DNA from: GCA-2401735 sp051252095
Lineage (GTDB): Bacteria; Pseudomonadota; Gammaproteobacteria; Burkholderiales; Methylophilaceae
Reading direction: 5' to 3'
Length of the DNA stretch: 20,665 bases
Assembly (NCBI GenBank): GCA_051252095.1
Contig: JBPOFK010000028.1
Span: 1 to 20,665 of the forward strand
The notes below the pieces were generated by a model. The model made no database searches, had not been told where the DNA came from, and worked only from the letters and a program-made list of their open reading frames with translations. The position numbers and the translations under genes were made by a program. This document shows positions 13,445-20,665 of the stretch, one piece after another (positions within the stretch are counted from its first letter, which is position 1; each line of letters starts with the position of its first letter).

Positions 13445-14677
13445 TTAAACCTTTTTAAAAACTAATGAACCGTTGGTTCCGCCAAAACCAAAATTGTTTT
13501 TTAATGCATATTCGATTTTCATATCTCGTGCTGTATTGGCACAATAATCTAAATCGCACTCTGGATCTTGTTCAAAAATATTAATCGTTGGTGGTGACAT
13601 TTGGTTATAAACCGATAACACTGTAAACACTGACTCTAAGCCGCCAGCACCACCTAATAAGTGGCCAGTCATCGACTTTGTAGAATTGACGACTAGCTTG
13701 TATGCATGATCACCAAACGTAGCTTTGATTGCATTAGATTCATTTACATCACCAAGTGGTGTAGAAGTACCATGTGCATTCATAAAATTAACTTGATCTA
13801 CATTTACACCAGCATTTTTAAGCGCATTCACCATTGAACGGCGTGGACCGTCCATATTAGGCGCCGTCATGTGATACGCATCAGCACTCATGCCATAACC
13901 AACTAATTCTGCATAAATTTTTGCGCCACGTGCTTTAGCATGCTCATATTCTTCAAGCACCATCACGCCAGCACCCTCGCCCATCACAAAGCCATCACGG
14001 CCTTTGTCCCATGGTCGACTTGCCGTAGCGGGATCATCATTCCTTGTCGATAGCGCCTTCGCTGAAGAAAAGCCACCCACAGAAAGTTCTGTAATCGCCG
14101 CTTCTGCACCGCCTGCAACCATCACATCGGCATCGCCATACTCAATCATCCGCGCAGCGTCACCAATACAATGCGTGCCTGTTGTGCAAGCCGTTACGAC
14201 AGCAACATTTGGTCCTTTTAACCCAAGCATAATACTCAAGTTTCCAGAAATCATATTAATAATGGTGCCAGGAATAAAGAATGGTGAAATCTTACGCGGG
14301 CCGCCAGCATCGTAACTATCGTTACAACTCTCAATCGTACCAATACCACCAATACCAGAGCCTATTTCAACACCCATCCGCTCAGCATTTTCTTCTGTAA
14401 CTTCCAAGCCACTATCTTTGAAAGCTTCAATTCCTGCAGCAAGGCCATATTGAATAAATGTATCCATGCGCCGTGCATCTTTAGCGGGTAGATAATCTTC
14501 AACATTAAAGTCGTTCACTTCACCTGCAATTTGACATGCAAAAGCACTAGAATCAAATTTAGTAATACGCGTGATACCAGACTTACCTGCAATTAAATTT
14601 TGCCAAGCAGTTGTAACTCCTGTTCCTACTGGAGACACAACACCTAAGCCTGTAATAACGACTCTACGTTTAGACAT
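13445..14677 (-). CDS. fabF: 3-oxoacyl-[acyl-carrier-protein] synthase II
   Basis: The 410-residue condensing enzyme carries the catalytic triad: Cys164 in TACTTGTHCIGDA, His302 in NAHGTSTPLGD and His339 in KSMTGHLLGGAGG, with Lys334. It elongates acyl-ACP with malonyl-ACP and also supports unsaturated and temperature-dependent chain lengths. It follows acpP after 44 bases that hold a perfect hairpin (14686-14711). No strong ribosome binding site is seen directly before the ATG; the nearest GGG lies in that hairpin, about 14 bases upstream. It is followed by a terminator. Confidence 0.97.
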   Translation of the reverse strand: MSKRRVVITGLGVVSPVGTGVTTAWQNLIAGKSGITRITKFDSSAFACQIAGEVNDFNVEDYLPAKDARRMDTFIQYGLAAGIEAFKDSGLEVTEENAERMGVEIGSGIGGIGTIESCNDSYDAGGPRKISPFFIPGTIINMISGNLSIMLGLKGPNVAVVTACTTGTHCIGDAARMIEYGDADVMVAGGAEAAITELSVGGFSSAKALSTRNDDPATASRPWDKGRDGFVMGEGAGVMVLEEYEHAKARGAKIYAELVGYGMSADAYHMTAPNMDGPRRSMVNALKNAGVNVDQVNFMNAHGTSTPLGDVNESNAIKATFGDHAYKLVVNSTKSMTGHLLGGAGGLESVFTVLSVYNQMSPPTINIFEQDPECDLDYCANTARDMKIEYALKNNFGFGGTNGSLVFKKV

Positions 14678-14685
14678 ATGTTAGG

Positions 14686-14711
14686 AATTAGCCCTTTTAC
14701 AAGGGCTAATT
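14686..14711. repeat. Perfect intercistronic hairpin between acpP and fabF
   Basis: AATTAGCCCTT (14686-14696), loop TTAC and AAGGGCTAATT (14701-14711) make a perfect 11-bp stem. On the transcribed strand no T-run follows, so full termination is unlikely. It lies 10 bases after the acpP stop and 8 bases before the fabF ATG. It may protect the acpP message from 3' decay or hold back fabF translation, because its 3' arm carries the only GGG-rich sequence before fabF. Confidence 0.75.
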
Positions 14712-14721
14712 TAGATAGGAA

Positions 14722-14958
14722 TTATTTGAGGTTTGCGTTGATGTAATCAATTGCAAGTTGTACAGTTGTAATTTTCTCTGCTTCTTCATCAGGGATTTCA
14801 GTATCGAATTCCTCTTCCAAAGCCATTACTAGTTCTACTGTATCTAGTGAATCAGCTCCTAAATCATCTACAAATGATGATGTGTTTTTAACGTCAGCTT
14901 CGCTTGATCCTAATTGTTCACAAACGATTTTTTTTACTCGTTGTTCGATGTCAGACAT
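14722..14958 (-). CDS. acpP: Acyl carrier protein
   Basis: The 78-residue acidic protein has the phosphopantetheine site Ser37 in GADSLDTVELVM. The sequence (SDIEQRVKKIVCEQLG at the start, EEFDTEIPDEEAEKITTVQL later) is a standard AcpP. It carries growing acyl chains for the Fab enzymes. It has a strong ribosome binding site (AAAGGGG, about 8 bases upstream) and its own promoter (15005-15032), which fits the need for far more ACP than Fab enzymes. A Cys at position 13 is slightly unusual but not in the active site. Confidence 0.97.
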   Translation of the reverse strand: MSDIEQRVKKIVCEQLGSSEADVKNTSSFVDDLGADSLDTVELVMALEEEFDTEIPDEEAEKITTVQLAIDYINANLK

Positions 14959-15004
14959 CCATTTACCCCTTTGATTAAAAATTAGCTTACTCAGCTAAGT
15001 GCGT

Positions 15005-15032
15005 ATTCTAGCAAAAGTCTGCAGGAATACAA
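15005..15032 (-). promoter_or_regulatory. Probable extended -10 promoter of acpP
   Basis: On the minus strand TTGTAT (15027-15032) and TAGAAT (15005-15010) are 16 bases apart, and TGC precedes the -10, giving an extended -10 element. The -10 matches consensus at five positions. It lies about 45 bases before acpP, between fabG and acpP, where E. coli also has an acpP promoter. Confidence 0.6.
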
Positions 15033-15050
15033 AAAATTAATTTCATCCAT

Positions 15051-15794
15051 TTATGCCATGTACATGCCGCCATTCACGTGGATGGTTTCTCCAGTGATAT
15101 AAGCAGCAGCTGGTGATGCTAAAAAAGCCACGGTCTCTGCTATTTCATTGACACTACCCAAACGACTTAATGGGATCCGCGCAAGCATCTGTGTTTTTAT
15201 GTCTTCAGGCAATTCTGCCGTCATATCGGTTTCGATGAAACCAGGCGCGACACAATTCACTGTAATGCCTCTAGAGCCAACTTCCGATGCTAATGATTTT
15301 GTAAATCCCGTCATTCCTGCTTTTGCAGCTGCATAATTGGTCTGCCCAGCATTTCCCATATGTCCGACCACACTTGAAATACTGATAATACGACCGCTTC
15401 TCGCTTTCATCATCGGCCGCAATACAGCTTTGCTCATACGATAAATTGAACTTAGGTTAGTCGAGATAACAGCATCCCAATCTTCATCAGACATACGCAT
15501 CATAAGCGTATCTTTGGTAATACCTGCATTGTTAACTAATAAACTTACTGCGCCATATTCCGTTGTAATCTCTGATAGCACCTTCTCAATTTGATCTGCA
15601 CTATTAACATCAAGGGCAATACCTTTGCCTTTAATACCTGCTTGGCTCAGCGCGCCAGTTATATTCTCAGCACCAGCAGTAGACGTTGCAGTACCAATCA
15701 CAACAGCACCCTGTCGACCTAACGTTTGTGCAATTGCTGCCCCAATACCTCGGCTAGCGCCAGTCACCAATGCAATTTGATTTTCTAATGACAT
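15051..15794 (-). CDS. fabG: 3-oxoacyl-[acyl-carrier-protein] reductase
   Basis: A 247-residue short-chain dehydrogenase that reduces 3-oxoacyl-ACP with NADPH. The cofactor motif TGASRGIG lies at 11-18, NNAG at 88-91, and the catalytic Ser141, Tyr154 and Lys158 are in SSVVGHMG and TNYAAAKAG. I chose the start MSLENQIALVTG at 15794, not the upstream ATG at 15842, because the longer version would overlap fabD by 20 bases and add a 16-residue hydrophobic extension absent from the family. AAAGG lies about 8 bases upstream. It ends before the acpP promoter. Confidence 0.95.
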   Translation of the reverse strand: MSLENQIALVTGASRGIGAAIAQTLGRQGAVVIGTATSTAGAENITGALSQAGIKGKGIALDVNSADQIEKVLSEITTEYGAVSLLVNNAGITKDTLMMRMSDEDWDAVISTNLSSIYRMSKAVLRPMMKARSGRIISISSVVGHMGNAGQTNYAAAKAGMTGFTKSLASEVGSRGITVNCVAPGFIETDMTAELPEDIKTQMLARIPLSRLGSVNEIAETVAFLASPAAAYITGETIHVNGGMYMA

Positions 15795-15822
15795 GAATAA
15801 AACCTTTAAAAAAATAATGAGT

Positions 15823-16740
15823 TTAAGAATTATATTCCGCAACAGCTTCTATATTAACCAAAGCAGTACATGGCAAATCTGCCGTGATACGTTTTGTTAA
15901 ACCTGCAAGCACTTTACCCGGGCCACATTCTGCAGTTTTGCCAATTTGTAATTTATGAATGAGTTTAACTGTATCTGACCAGCGCACAGGTGAGTATAGC
16001 TGCCGAACCAACGCATCTTTTATTTTTTCAGGCTCATTATATGAAACAACATCGGCATTATGAATAACTGGCACTTCAGGCGTTTTAATTTCAACACTTT
16101 TCAAATATTCAGCCAGCTGATCTGCCGCAGGTTTCATTAAAGAGCAGTGAGAAGGCACACTAACAGGCAGCTGTAATGCCCGTTTTGCACCTTTTTCTTT
16201 TGCCATCATCATGGCGCGCTCTACTGCAGCTCTATTACCGGCAATGACGATTTGTCCAGGAGAGTTGAGATTAACCGGGGCAACCACTTCTCCTTTTGCA
16301 CTTTCATCGCATACATTCCGCACTACATCATCTTCGAGACCTAAGATAGCAGCCATTGCCCCAACCCCTTCAGGCACGGCATTTTGCATGGCTTGTGCTC
16401 TATATCTGACTAGCGGTATAGCATCTGCATAAGAAATAGCTCCTGCAGCAACTAGCGCGGTGTACTCACCCAAGCTATGCCCTGCCATAAATGTGGGCAT
16501 AACGCCCTTCATAATTTGATAGACACGCCAGACTGCAACACCTGCCGCCAACATTAGTGGCTGCGTGTTTTCTGTTTGGTTTAGCGCGATATTTTCTTCA
16601 GTGACCATCGGCCAAAAATCAACACCTAACAAATCTGAAGCCTCGTTAAATGTCTCTTTAATGATTGCAATGCCTTCAAAGCCAGCCATCATGCCAACTG
16701 ATTGCGATCCTTGCCCCGGGAAAAAAAGTGCTGTTTTCAT
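15823..16740 (-). CDS. fabD: Malonyl-CoA:ACP transacylase
   Basis: The 305-residue enzyme moves malonyl groups from CoA to ACP. FPGQGSQ at the start, the nucleophile Ser89 in GHSLGEYTALVAAG, Gln/Arg region RYRAQAMQ, and His198 in VPSHCSLM complete the active site. It lies 49 AT-rich bases after fabH and 28 bases before fabG, in one operon. It is a cytoplasmic protein of standard length. Confidence 0.96.
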   Translation of the reverse strand: MKTALFFPGQGSQSVGMMAGFEGIAIIKETFNEASDLLGVDFWPMVTEENIALNQTENTQPLMLAAGVAVWRVYQIMKGVMPTFMAGHSLGEYTALVAAGAISYADAIPLVRYRAQAMQNAVPEGVGAMAAILGLEDDVVRNVCDESAKGEVVAPVNLNSPGQIVIAGNRAAVERAMMMAKEKGAKRALQLPVSVPSHCSLMKPAADQLAEYLKSVEIKTPEVPVIHNADVVSYNEPEKIKDALVRQLYSPVRWSDTVKLIHKLQIGKTAECGPGKVLAGLTKRITADLPCTALVNIEAVAEYNS

Positions 16741-16789
16741 AACAAATTACCTTAATAATATCTACTATATTATTGATTAAATTAAATAA

Positions 16790-17740
16790 TTAATATTTTA
16801 TTAATGCAGAACCCCAAGTAAATCCACCGCCAAATGCCTCCATTAGCAATGTCTCTCCTCGCTTGATTCTTCCATCACGAATAGCAGTATCTAGCGCTAG
16901 CGGTATTGACGCCGCTGACGTGTTGCCATGCTTATCCACTGTTATTACAACCTTATCCATACTCATTTCTAATTTTTTTGCAGTTGCTTGTAAAATTCTG
17001 ATATTGGCTTGATGTGGCACTAGCCAGTCAATATCTGACTTTTGCATGTTATTCGCTTGCAAAGTGTCTTCTACGATTTGGTCTAATGTATTAACAGCCA
17101 TTTTAAAAACTGCGCTACCTTCCATCAACACCGTATCAGCCCCAATATCTTTACGAGGAACATGTAACATGTTTTCATAATTTCCATCGGCATATATATG
17201 TGTTGAAATAATCCCTGGCTCATTTGATGCTTGCAAAATGACAGCACCAGCACCATCGCCCCATAGAATACAGTTGCTTCTGTCAGTGTAATCAGTAATA
17301 CGTGAAAAAGTATCAGCACCAATCACCAAAACGCATTTGTTAGTCCCAGCTTTAATAAAGTTATTTGCAATACTTAATGCATAAACAAAGCCACTACATA
17401 CTGCTTGAATATCAAATGCTGGGCATTGTGAAACAGTTGCGCCGAGTTTACGTTGCACCATACTAGCAACACTTGGGAAAATCTTATCTGGGGTAGTCGT
17501 AGCAACAATAATAAGATCAATTTCTTCAGCTTTAACATTGGCGCTCTCCATTGCATGTTGCGCTGCTTTTGTTGCCAGATCACTGGTTAACTCTTCTGGC
17601 GCAGCTATATGACGCTGGCGAATACCAGTGCGTGTATATATCCACTCATCTGTCGTATCTACCATCTTCTCTAAGTCTTTGTTTGAGAGAACTTTTTTGG
17701 GTAGATAACTACCTGTACCACCAATCTTAGAATACTTCAT
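16790..17740 (-). CDS. fabH: 3-oxoacyl-[acyl-carrier-protein] synthase III
   Basis: The 316-residue enzyme starts fatty acid synthesis by condensing acetyl-CoA with malonyl-ACP. The triad is Cys115 (IQAVCSGFVYALS), His243 (VPHQANIRIL) and Asn273 (DKHGNTSAASIPLAL). The early motif TTDEWIYTRTGIRQRHIA is the CoA-binding signature. It follows plsX by 22 bases and precedes fabD. The size equals E. coli FabH (317). Confidence 0.97.
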   Translation of the reverse strand: MKYSKIGGTGSYLPKKVLSNKDLEKMVDTTDEWIYTRTGIRQRHIAAPEELTSDLATKAAQHAMESANVKAEEIDLIIVATTTPDKIFPSVASMVQRKLGATVSQCPAFDIQAVCSGFVYALSIANNFIKAGTNKCVLVIGADTFSRITDYTDRSNCILWGDGAGAVILQASNEPGIISTHIYADGNYENMLHVPRKDIGADTVLMEGSAVFKMAVNTLDQIVEDTLQANNMQKSDIDWLVPHQANIRILQATAKKLEMSMDKVVITVDKHGNTSAASIPLALDTAIRDGRIKRGETLLMEAFGGGFTWGSALIKY

Positions 17741-17762
17741 ATGCGCCTACTTTTTTATTATC

Positions 17763-18797
17763 CTAGGTAGTACTGTTAATTTCGCTAGTTTGGATGTGTT
17801 CAATTTCTAGTTGCTCAGTTATCCGATGCAACACACCATTTCTTGCTTCTTCTATGGCAACATGTATCGCATGATAAAAGCCAAGAACATCTGCACTACC
17901 ATGGCTTTTCACTACGATGCCTCGCAGCCCTAAAAAGCTAGCACCATTATAGCGTCTTGGGTCTAACCGCTTTTTGAATGCATTAAGTACAGGCAGTGCG
18001 GCAAGTGCCATTACTTTTGTTACCCAGTTTTTCTTAAACTCGTGGGTTAGAAATTTACCCATCATATGGGCTAGTCCCTCAGTTGTTTTTAGCGAAACGT
18101 TACCAACAAAACCATCACAAACGACTAAGTCGGTGGTGCCTTTGAAAATATCATCTCCCTCAATATTGCCGTAGAAATTAAGGTGACTTGCTCTTAACAA
18201 TTCGCCAGCTTTTTTAACAACCTCGTTACCTTTAATATCTTCGGAACCAATGTTCAGCAATCCGATTGTCGGGTTTGGCTTGTGTTCAACACTACTCACC
18301 AACATAGCGCCCATGACGGCAAACTGCAATAACTGCTCCGCTGTACAGTCAGCATTGGCGCCAAGATCTAGCATATAGGTGCTACCTTTTTCAGAAGGTA
18401 GCGCTGAAGCGATTGCTGGACGTTCAATACCAGGCAGTGTTTTGAGTACAAATCGAGCGGTTGCCATTAAGGCTCCGGTATTTCCTGCGCTTACACAAGC
18501 ATTGGCCTCACCACTCTTCGTCAGGTTAATGGCTACGCGCATTGATGAGTCTTTTTTGTTTTTCATCGCGCTCTGGGGTGATTCATCCATTAGCACGACT
18601 TCACTTGCGTGATGAATGCGCAGACGTGGATTCGCGGCTGCTTTATTCGCCTTAAGCTCTGCTTGTATTGACTCCTCTATACCGACCAATACTATATTGA
18701 GCTGCTCATCTTCATCTAACGCCATTAGGGCAGCTGGAACAGTTACATGTGGCCCGTGGTCACCGCCCATTGCGTCAATTGCTATTGTGATATCCAT
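17763..18797 (-). CDS. plsX: Phosphate acyltransferase PlsX
   Basis: The 344-residue enzyme makes acyl-phosphate from acyl-ACP, feeding PlsY for phospholipid synthesis. Motifs: IAIDAMGGDHGP at the N-terminus, MDESPQSAMKNKKDSSMRVA, VSAGNTGALMATARF, LLNIGSEDIKGNE and CDGFVGNVSLKTTEG. It is a soluble, peripheral membrane enzyme. It stands between rpmF and fabH in the conserved order, but the 157 bases before it hold a hairpin (18889-18917) and a promoter-like pair, so it may begin its own transcript. Confidence 0.96.
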   Translation of the reverse strand: MDITIAIDAMGGDHGPHVTVPAALMALDEDEQLNIVLVGIEESIQAELKANKAAANPRLRIHHASEVVLMDESPQSAMKNKKDSSMRVAINLTKSGEANACVSAGNTGALMATARFVLKTLPGIERPAIASALPSEKGSTYMLDLGANADCTAEQLLQFAVMGAMLVSSVEHKPNPTIGLLNIGSEDIKGNEVVKKAGELLRASHLNFYGNIEGDDIFKGTTDLVVCDGFVGNVSLKTTEGLAHMMGKFLTHEFKKNWVTKVMALAALPVLNAFKKRLDPRRYNGASFLGLRGIVVKSHGSADVLGFYHAIHVAIEEARNGVLHRITEQLEIEHIQTSEINSTT

Positions 18798-18830
18798 TAC
18801 AAGTTGTCTGCCGCTTGAGTATTAGGATTC

Positions 18831-18860
18831 ATTTTGTTGTGATAGCTAAGATTTTGTCAA
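18831..18860 (-). promoter_or_regulatory. Possible plsX promoter
   Basis: On the minus strand a consensus TTGACA (18855-18860) is followed after 18 bases by CAAAAT (18831-18836), about 35 bases before the plsX ATG. The -35 is perfect and the -10 weak (four of six). Such a promoter would let plsX-fabH-fabD-fabG be expressed apart from rpmF. Confidence 0.4.
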
Positions 18861-18888
18861 GCGTGACCATTACAAAGTAGAAATAGAA

Positions 18889-18917
18889 ACGCCGCGCTAT
18901 GTTGATAGTCGCGGCGT
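18889..18917 (-). terminator. GC-rich hairpin between rpmF and plsX, possible attenuator
   Basis: ACGCCGCG (18889-18896) pairs with CGCGGCGT (18910-18917), and CTAT pairs with ATAG inside, leaving a GTTG loop and one bulged base. On the minus strand it is followed by the T-rich TTTCTATTTCTACTTTG. The stem is strong but the T tract is broken, so it may terminate in part or protect the rpmF message. It lies about 38 bases after the rpmF stop. Confidence 0.55.
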
Positions 18918-18954
18918 ATAGTGCGATTATATAATTACTCACGCCTATAGCGAG

Positions 18955-19134
18955 TTACTCGCCTTTTGTCGCCATTACTTTACGGCCACGGTAAAAACCA
19001 CTAGGGCTCACGTGGTGACGTAAATGTGTTTCACCTGTTGTTGGCTCAACTGCTAACGCTGGATTAACTAATGAATCGTGTGAACGATGCATACCACGTT
19101 TTGAAGGTGACTTTTTGTTTTGTTGAACTGCCAT
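18955..19134 (-). CDS. rpmF: 50S ribosomal protein L32
   Basis: The gene encodes 59 residues: MAVQQNKKSPSKRGMHRSHD, then SLVNPALAVEPTTGETHLRH and HVSPSGFYRGRKVM. The basic N-terminus, the KRGMHRSHD block and HHVSPSGFYRG are diagnostic for bacterial L32. As in E. coli, the zinc-binding cysteines seen in some lineages are missing. It is preceded by TTGGAGT as ribosome binding site and lies between yceD and plsX, the widespread order. Confidence 0.96.
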   Translation of the reverse strand: MAVQQNKKSPSKRGMHRSHDSLVNPALAVEPTTGETHLRHHVSPSGFYRGRKVMATKGE

Positions 19135-19211
19135 GCTAAATACTCCAAGCTTAAAATTTTTTTATTGCTTTTAGAAAGGATTAAAATTCTGTTCTAAATT
19201 GCTAATCCGCA

Positions 19212-19241
19212 ATAATAATCTATTTATAGTGCTTGTGTAAA
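19212..19241 (-). promoter_or_regulatory. Possible rpmF promoter
   Basis: On the minus strand TTTACA (19236-19241) and TATTAT (19212-19217), each five of six to consensus, are 18 bases apart in the 133-base gap between yceD and rpmF. A 6-bp inverted repeat (GGATTA ... TAATCC) lies just after the -10, in the predicted leader. Confidence 0.35.
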
Positions 19242-19267
19242 CTAAAATGCACAATATTATGTATTTA

Positions 19268-19774
19268 TCATGGCTTCTTTTTTAACTTTTGGAGCACATC
19301 AAAAGGATTGTGCTTTTCACCAGCCTCATATGCAATAGATTCACATGCGTGCTCATGGACAGGCGCAAGTGGGACGGCCATGAGCAGCTCATCTTCAATA
19401 AGATCATTTAATTTCATGTCTTGCGAGGCTTCCAGCCAATCAATATTTTCGTCACCTGCGAACTCATCTGGCTCAGACGCACTTAGCACATAGTCAAAGT
19501 TCAAGGAAAGCGCGAGTTGCATACTTTCCAAGCAGCGCTGGCATGTCACTGGCAAAACGGCATCAATCGTTAAGTGAAGGCTAGGTAAATGAAACTTTGC
19601 TTGCGTTCCTGTTAATTCATACTTAATTTTTTGCGCACTATCTTGATTAACTGTCACTTCTAATAACCTTTCAAAGCAAGCAAGATCAATTTCACCATTT
19701 AATTGCTCCTGTTTTCTTGCAATTTCCAAGTTATTAATCAATAAGTCTTTCATGCTCTTCTTTGCATCCTTCAT
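19268..19774 (-). CDS. yceD: YceD-family protein (DUF177), 23S rRNA accumulation
   Basis: The 168-residue cytoplasmic protein has the YceD signature LPVTCQRCLESM (Cys78, Cys81), a short acidic middle (SASEPDEFAGDENIDWLE), then LNDLIEDELLMAVPLAPVHE and the C-terminal NPFDVLQKLK. In E. coli YceD helps 23S rRNA build up; in most proteobacteria it precedes rpmF, as here. The start is unsure: Met1 (19774) or Met8 (19753), the latter having AAGAAGAG close upstream. Promoter-like elements lie at 19827-19855, overlapping those of the divergent carboxylase gene. Confidence 0.92.
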   Translation of the reverse strand: MKDAKKSMKDLLINNLEIARKQEQLNGEIDLACFERLLEVTVNQDSAQKIKYELTGTQAKFHLPSLHLTIDAVLPVTCQRCLESMQLALSLNFDYVLSASEPDEFAGDENIDWLEASQDMKLNDLIEDELLMAVPLAPVHEHACESIAYEAGEKHNPFDVLQKLKKKP

Positions 19775-19808
19775 TCATCAATGATATCAATTTTACGCTT
19801 ATTAGTAT

Positions 19809-19836
19809 TTGGCAGAAAGAGTCTGCATGATACAAT
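19809..19836 (+). promoter_or_regulatory. Probable promoter of the biotin carboxylase gene
   Basis: TTGGCA (19809-19814) and TACAAT (19831-19836) are 16 bases apart, each five of six to consensus, and TGA before the -10 makes an extended -10. It lies 34 bases before the GTG start. This is one of the best promoter matches in the window. Confidence 0.6.
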
Positions 19837-19855
19837 CAGCGGGTTTGAAAGACAA
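19827..19855 (-). promoter_or_regulatory. Possible promoter of yceD
   Basis: On the minus strand TTGTCT (19850-19855) and TATCAT (19827-19832) are 17 bases apart. The -10 matches five of six positions and shares two bases with the -10 of the divergent carboxylase promoter, so both could not be occupied at once. Confidence 0.45.
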
Positions 19856-19870
19856 TTTTAAGGCATAAGT

Positions 19871-20665
19871 GTGTTCAAAAAAATTCTTATAGCAAATCGT
19901 GGTGAAATCGCAGTACGTATCGTACGCGCATGCTCAGAGATGGGTATTAAATCAGTTGCAATTTATACAGATGCTGACAGAAGAGCATTACATGTTAAAA
20001 AAGCAGATGAAGCATATAGTCTAGGTTCAGATCCAGTTGCAGGTTATTTAAATGCACACAACATCGTTAACATTGCGACTGCATCAGGATGCGACGCATT
20101 GCACCCAGGGTATGGCTTCTTATCAGAAAATCCAGAGTTAGCAGAAATTTGTGCGAAACGGGGTATTGCGTTTATTGGCCCTAGTGGCTCAGTGATACGC
20201 CAAATGGGTGATAAAGTACAAGCTCGCACAGCGATGACTAAAGCAGGAATCCCTTGTACGCCAGGTAGTGATGGAAACTTAAGTAATCTTGATGAAGCCG
20301 TTGCTTTGGCAAGAAATATTGGCTATCCAGTGATGCTTAAAGCAACAAATGGCGGCGGTGGTCGCGGCATTAGACGCTGTGAGAGTGAAAGCGAATTACT
20401 CACTAATTACGAGCGTGTGATTTCTGAGGCGAGTAAAGCATTTGGTAAACCAGAAGTTTTTTTAGAAAAGTGTATTGTTAATCCTAAGCATATTGAGGTA
20501 CAAATTCTTGCAGATAGTAAAGGTAACGCAATCCATCTTTTCGAACGAGACTGCTCTATTCAGCGGCGGAATCAAAAATTAATTGAGATTGCACCATCAC
20601 CTCAACTGTCTAAAACACAACGTGAGCATATTGGTAACTTGGCGGTAAAAGCTGCCAAAGCAGTC
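19871..20665 (+). CDS. pycA: Biotin carboxylase subunit, probably pyruvate carboxylase subunit A (cut by window edge)
   Basis: From GTG 19871, with AAGG about 8 bases upstream, 265 codons run to the right edge. The N-terminal fold (FKKILIANRGEIAVRIVRAC, then HPGYGFLSENPELAE and FIGPSG) and the ATP-grasp domain (MGDKVQARTAM; GGGGRG at 161-166; HLFERDCSIQRRNQKLIE at 222-239) are those of a biotin carboxylase that carboxylates biotin with ATP and bicarbonate. The ending QRRNQKLIEIAPSPQL resembles PycA of the two-subunit pyruvate carboxylase of Pseudomonas more than acetyl-CoA carboxylase AccC, which usually reads QRRHQK(V/L)xEEAP. The partner subunit would lie beyond the edge, so AccC is not fully excluded. 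It diverges from yceD. An anaplerotic role is inferred. Confidence 0.85.
   Translation, partial: MFKKILIANRGEIAVRIVRACSEMGIKSVAIYTDADRRALHVKKADEAYSLGSDPVAGYLNAHNIVNIATASGCDALHPGYGFLSENPELAEICAKRGIAFIGPSGSVIRQMGDKVQARTAMTKAGIPCTPGSDGNLSNLDEAVALARNIGYPVMLKATNGGGGRGIRRCESESELLTNYERVISEASKAFGKPEVFLEKCIVNPKHIEVQILADSKGNAIHLFERDCSIQRRNQKLIEIAPSPQLSKTQREHIGNLAVKAAKAV

Noticed and set aside
15795..15842. Longer fabG start at ATG 15842
   Set aside because: It would add a hydrophobic 16-residue extension foreign to FabG and overlap fabD; the start at 15794 has a binding site and the normal length.

Overview
The window looks like chromosomal core DNA from an AT-rich betaproteobacterium. The housekeeping proteins resemble those of methylotrophic Methylophilaceae (Methylotenera-like). 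That placement rests on the gene content, on the fatty-acid cluster in its proteobacterial order with pilZ between holB and tatD, and on the low GC. It is an inference, not a database result. Nearly everything lies on the minus strand; only the last gene, and possibly one tiny ORF, lie on the plus strand. I see no rRNA, tRNA, CRISPR array, insertion sequence or phage gene.

Right side (about 7540-19774, minus strand, read right to left): yceD-rpmF, plsX-fabH-fabD-fabG, acpP-fabF, then pabC-mltG-tmk-holB-pilZ-tatD and a PhnP-like metallo-hydrolase. This is the conserved block joining ribosome assembly, phospholipid and fatty acid synthesis, folate synthesis, peptidoglycan processing, dTMP supply and the replicase clamp loader. 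Hairpins and promoter-like sequences divide it into sub-operons: a GC-rich hairpin plus promoter before plsX, an extended -10 promoter before acpP, a perfect hairpin between acpP and fabF, and a strong terminator between fabF and pabC. A small secreted protein of unknown function (7540-7911) follows, ending in a terminator. At the far right, a biotin carboxylase gene, probably the A subunit of two-subunit pyruvate carboxylase, diverges from yceD, and their predicted promoters overlap.

Middle (2674-7150): a MOT1-type molybdate/sulfate transporter gene, then a tight three-gene operon encoding a secreted FecR-domain protein, an OmpA-type lipoprotein and a membrane CHASE2/HD-GYP protein. Together these look like an envelope sensing chain ending in a cyclic-di-GMP phosphodiesterase. 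It is the most interesting unit in the window.

Left side (1-2453): a Crp/Fnr-family regulator, a PRC-barrel protein, a 54-aa DUF1328 membrane protein, and the start of a DUF748/AsmA-like envelope protein that runs off the left edge. Their intergenic regions hold several marked inverted repeats that no gene explains. The group resembles envelope or general stress genes, which is an inference.

Other points worth checking are a 34-codon hydrophobic plus-strand ORF that ends exactly at a terminator (7396-7500) and the leader hairpins of the PRC and DUF1328 genes.
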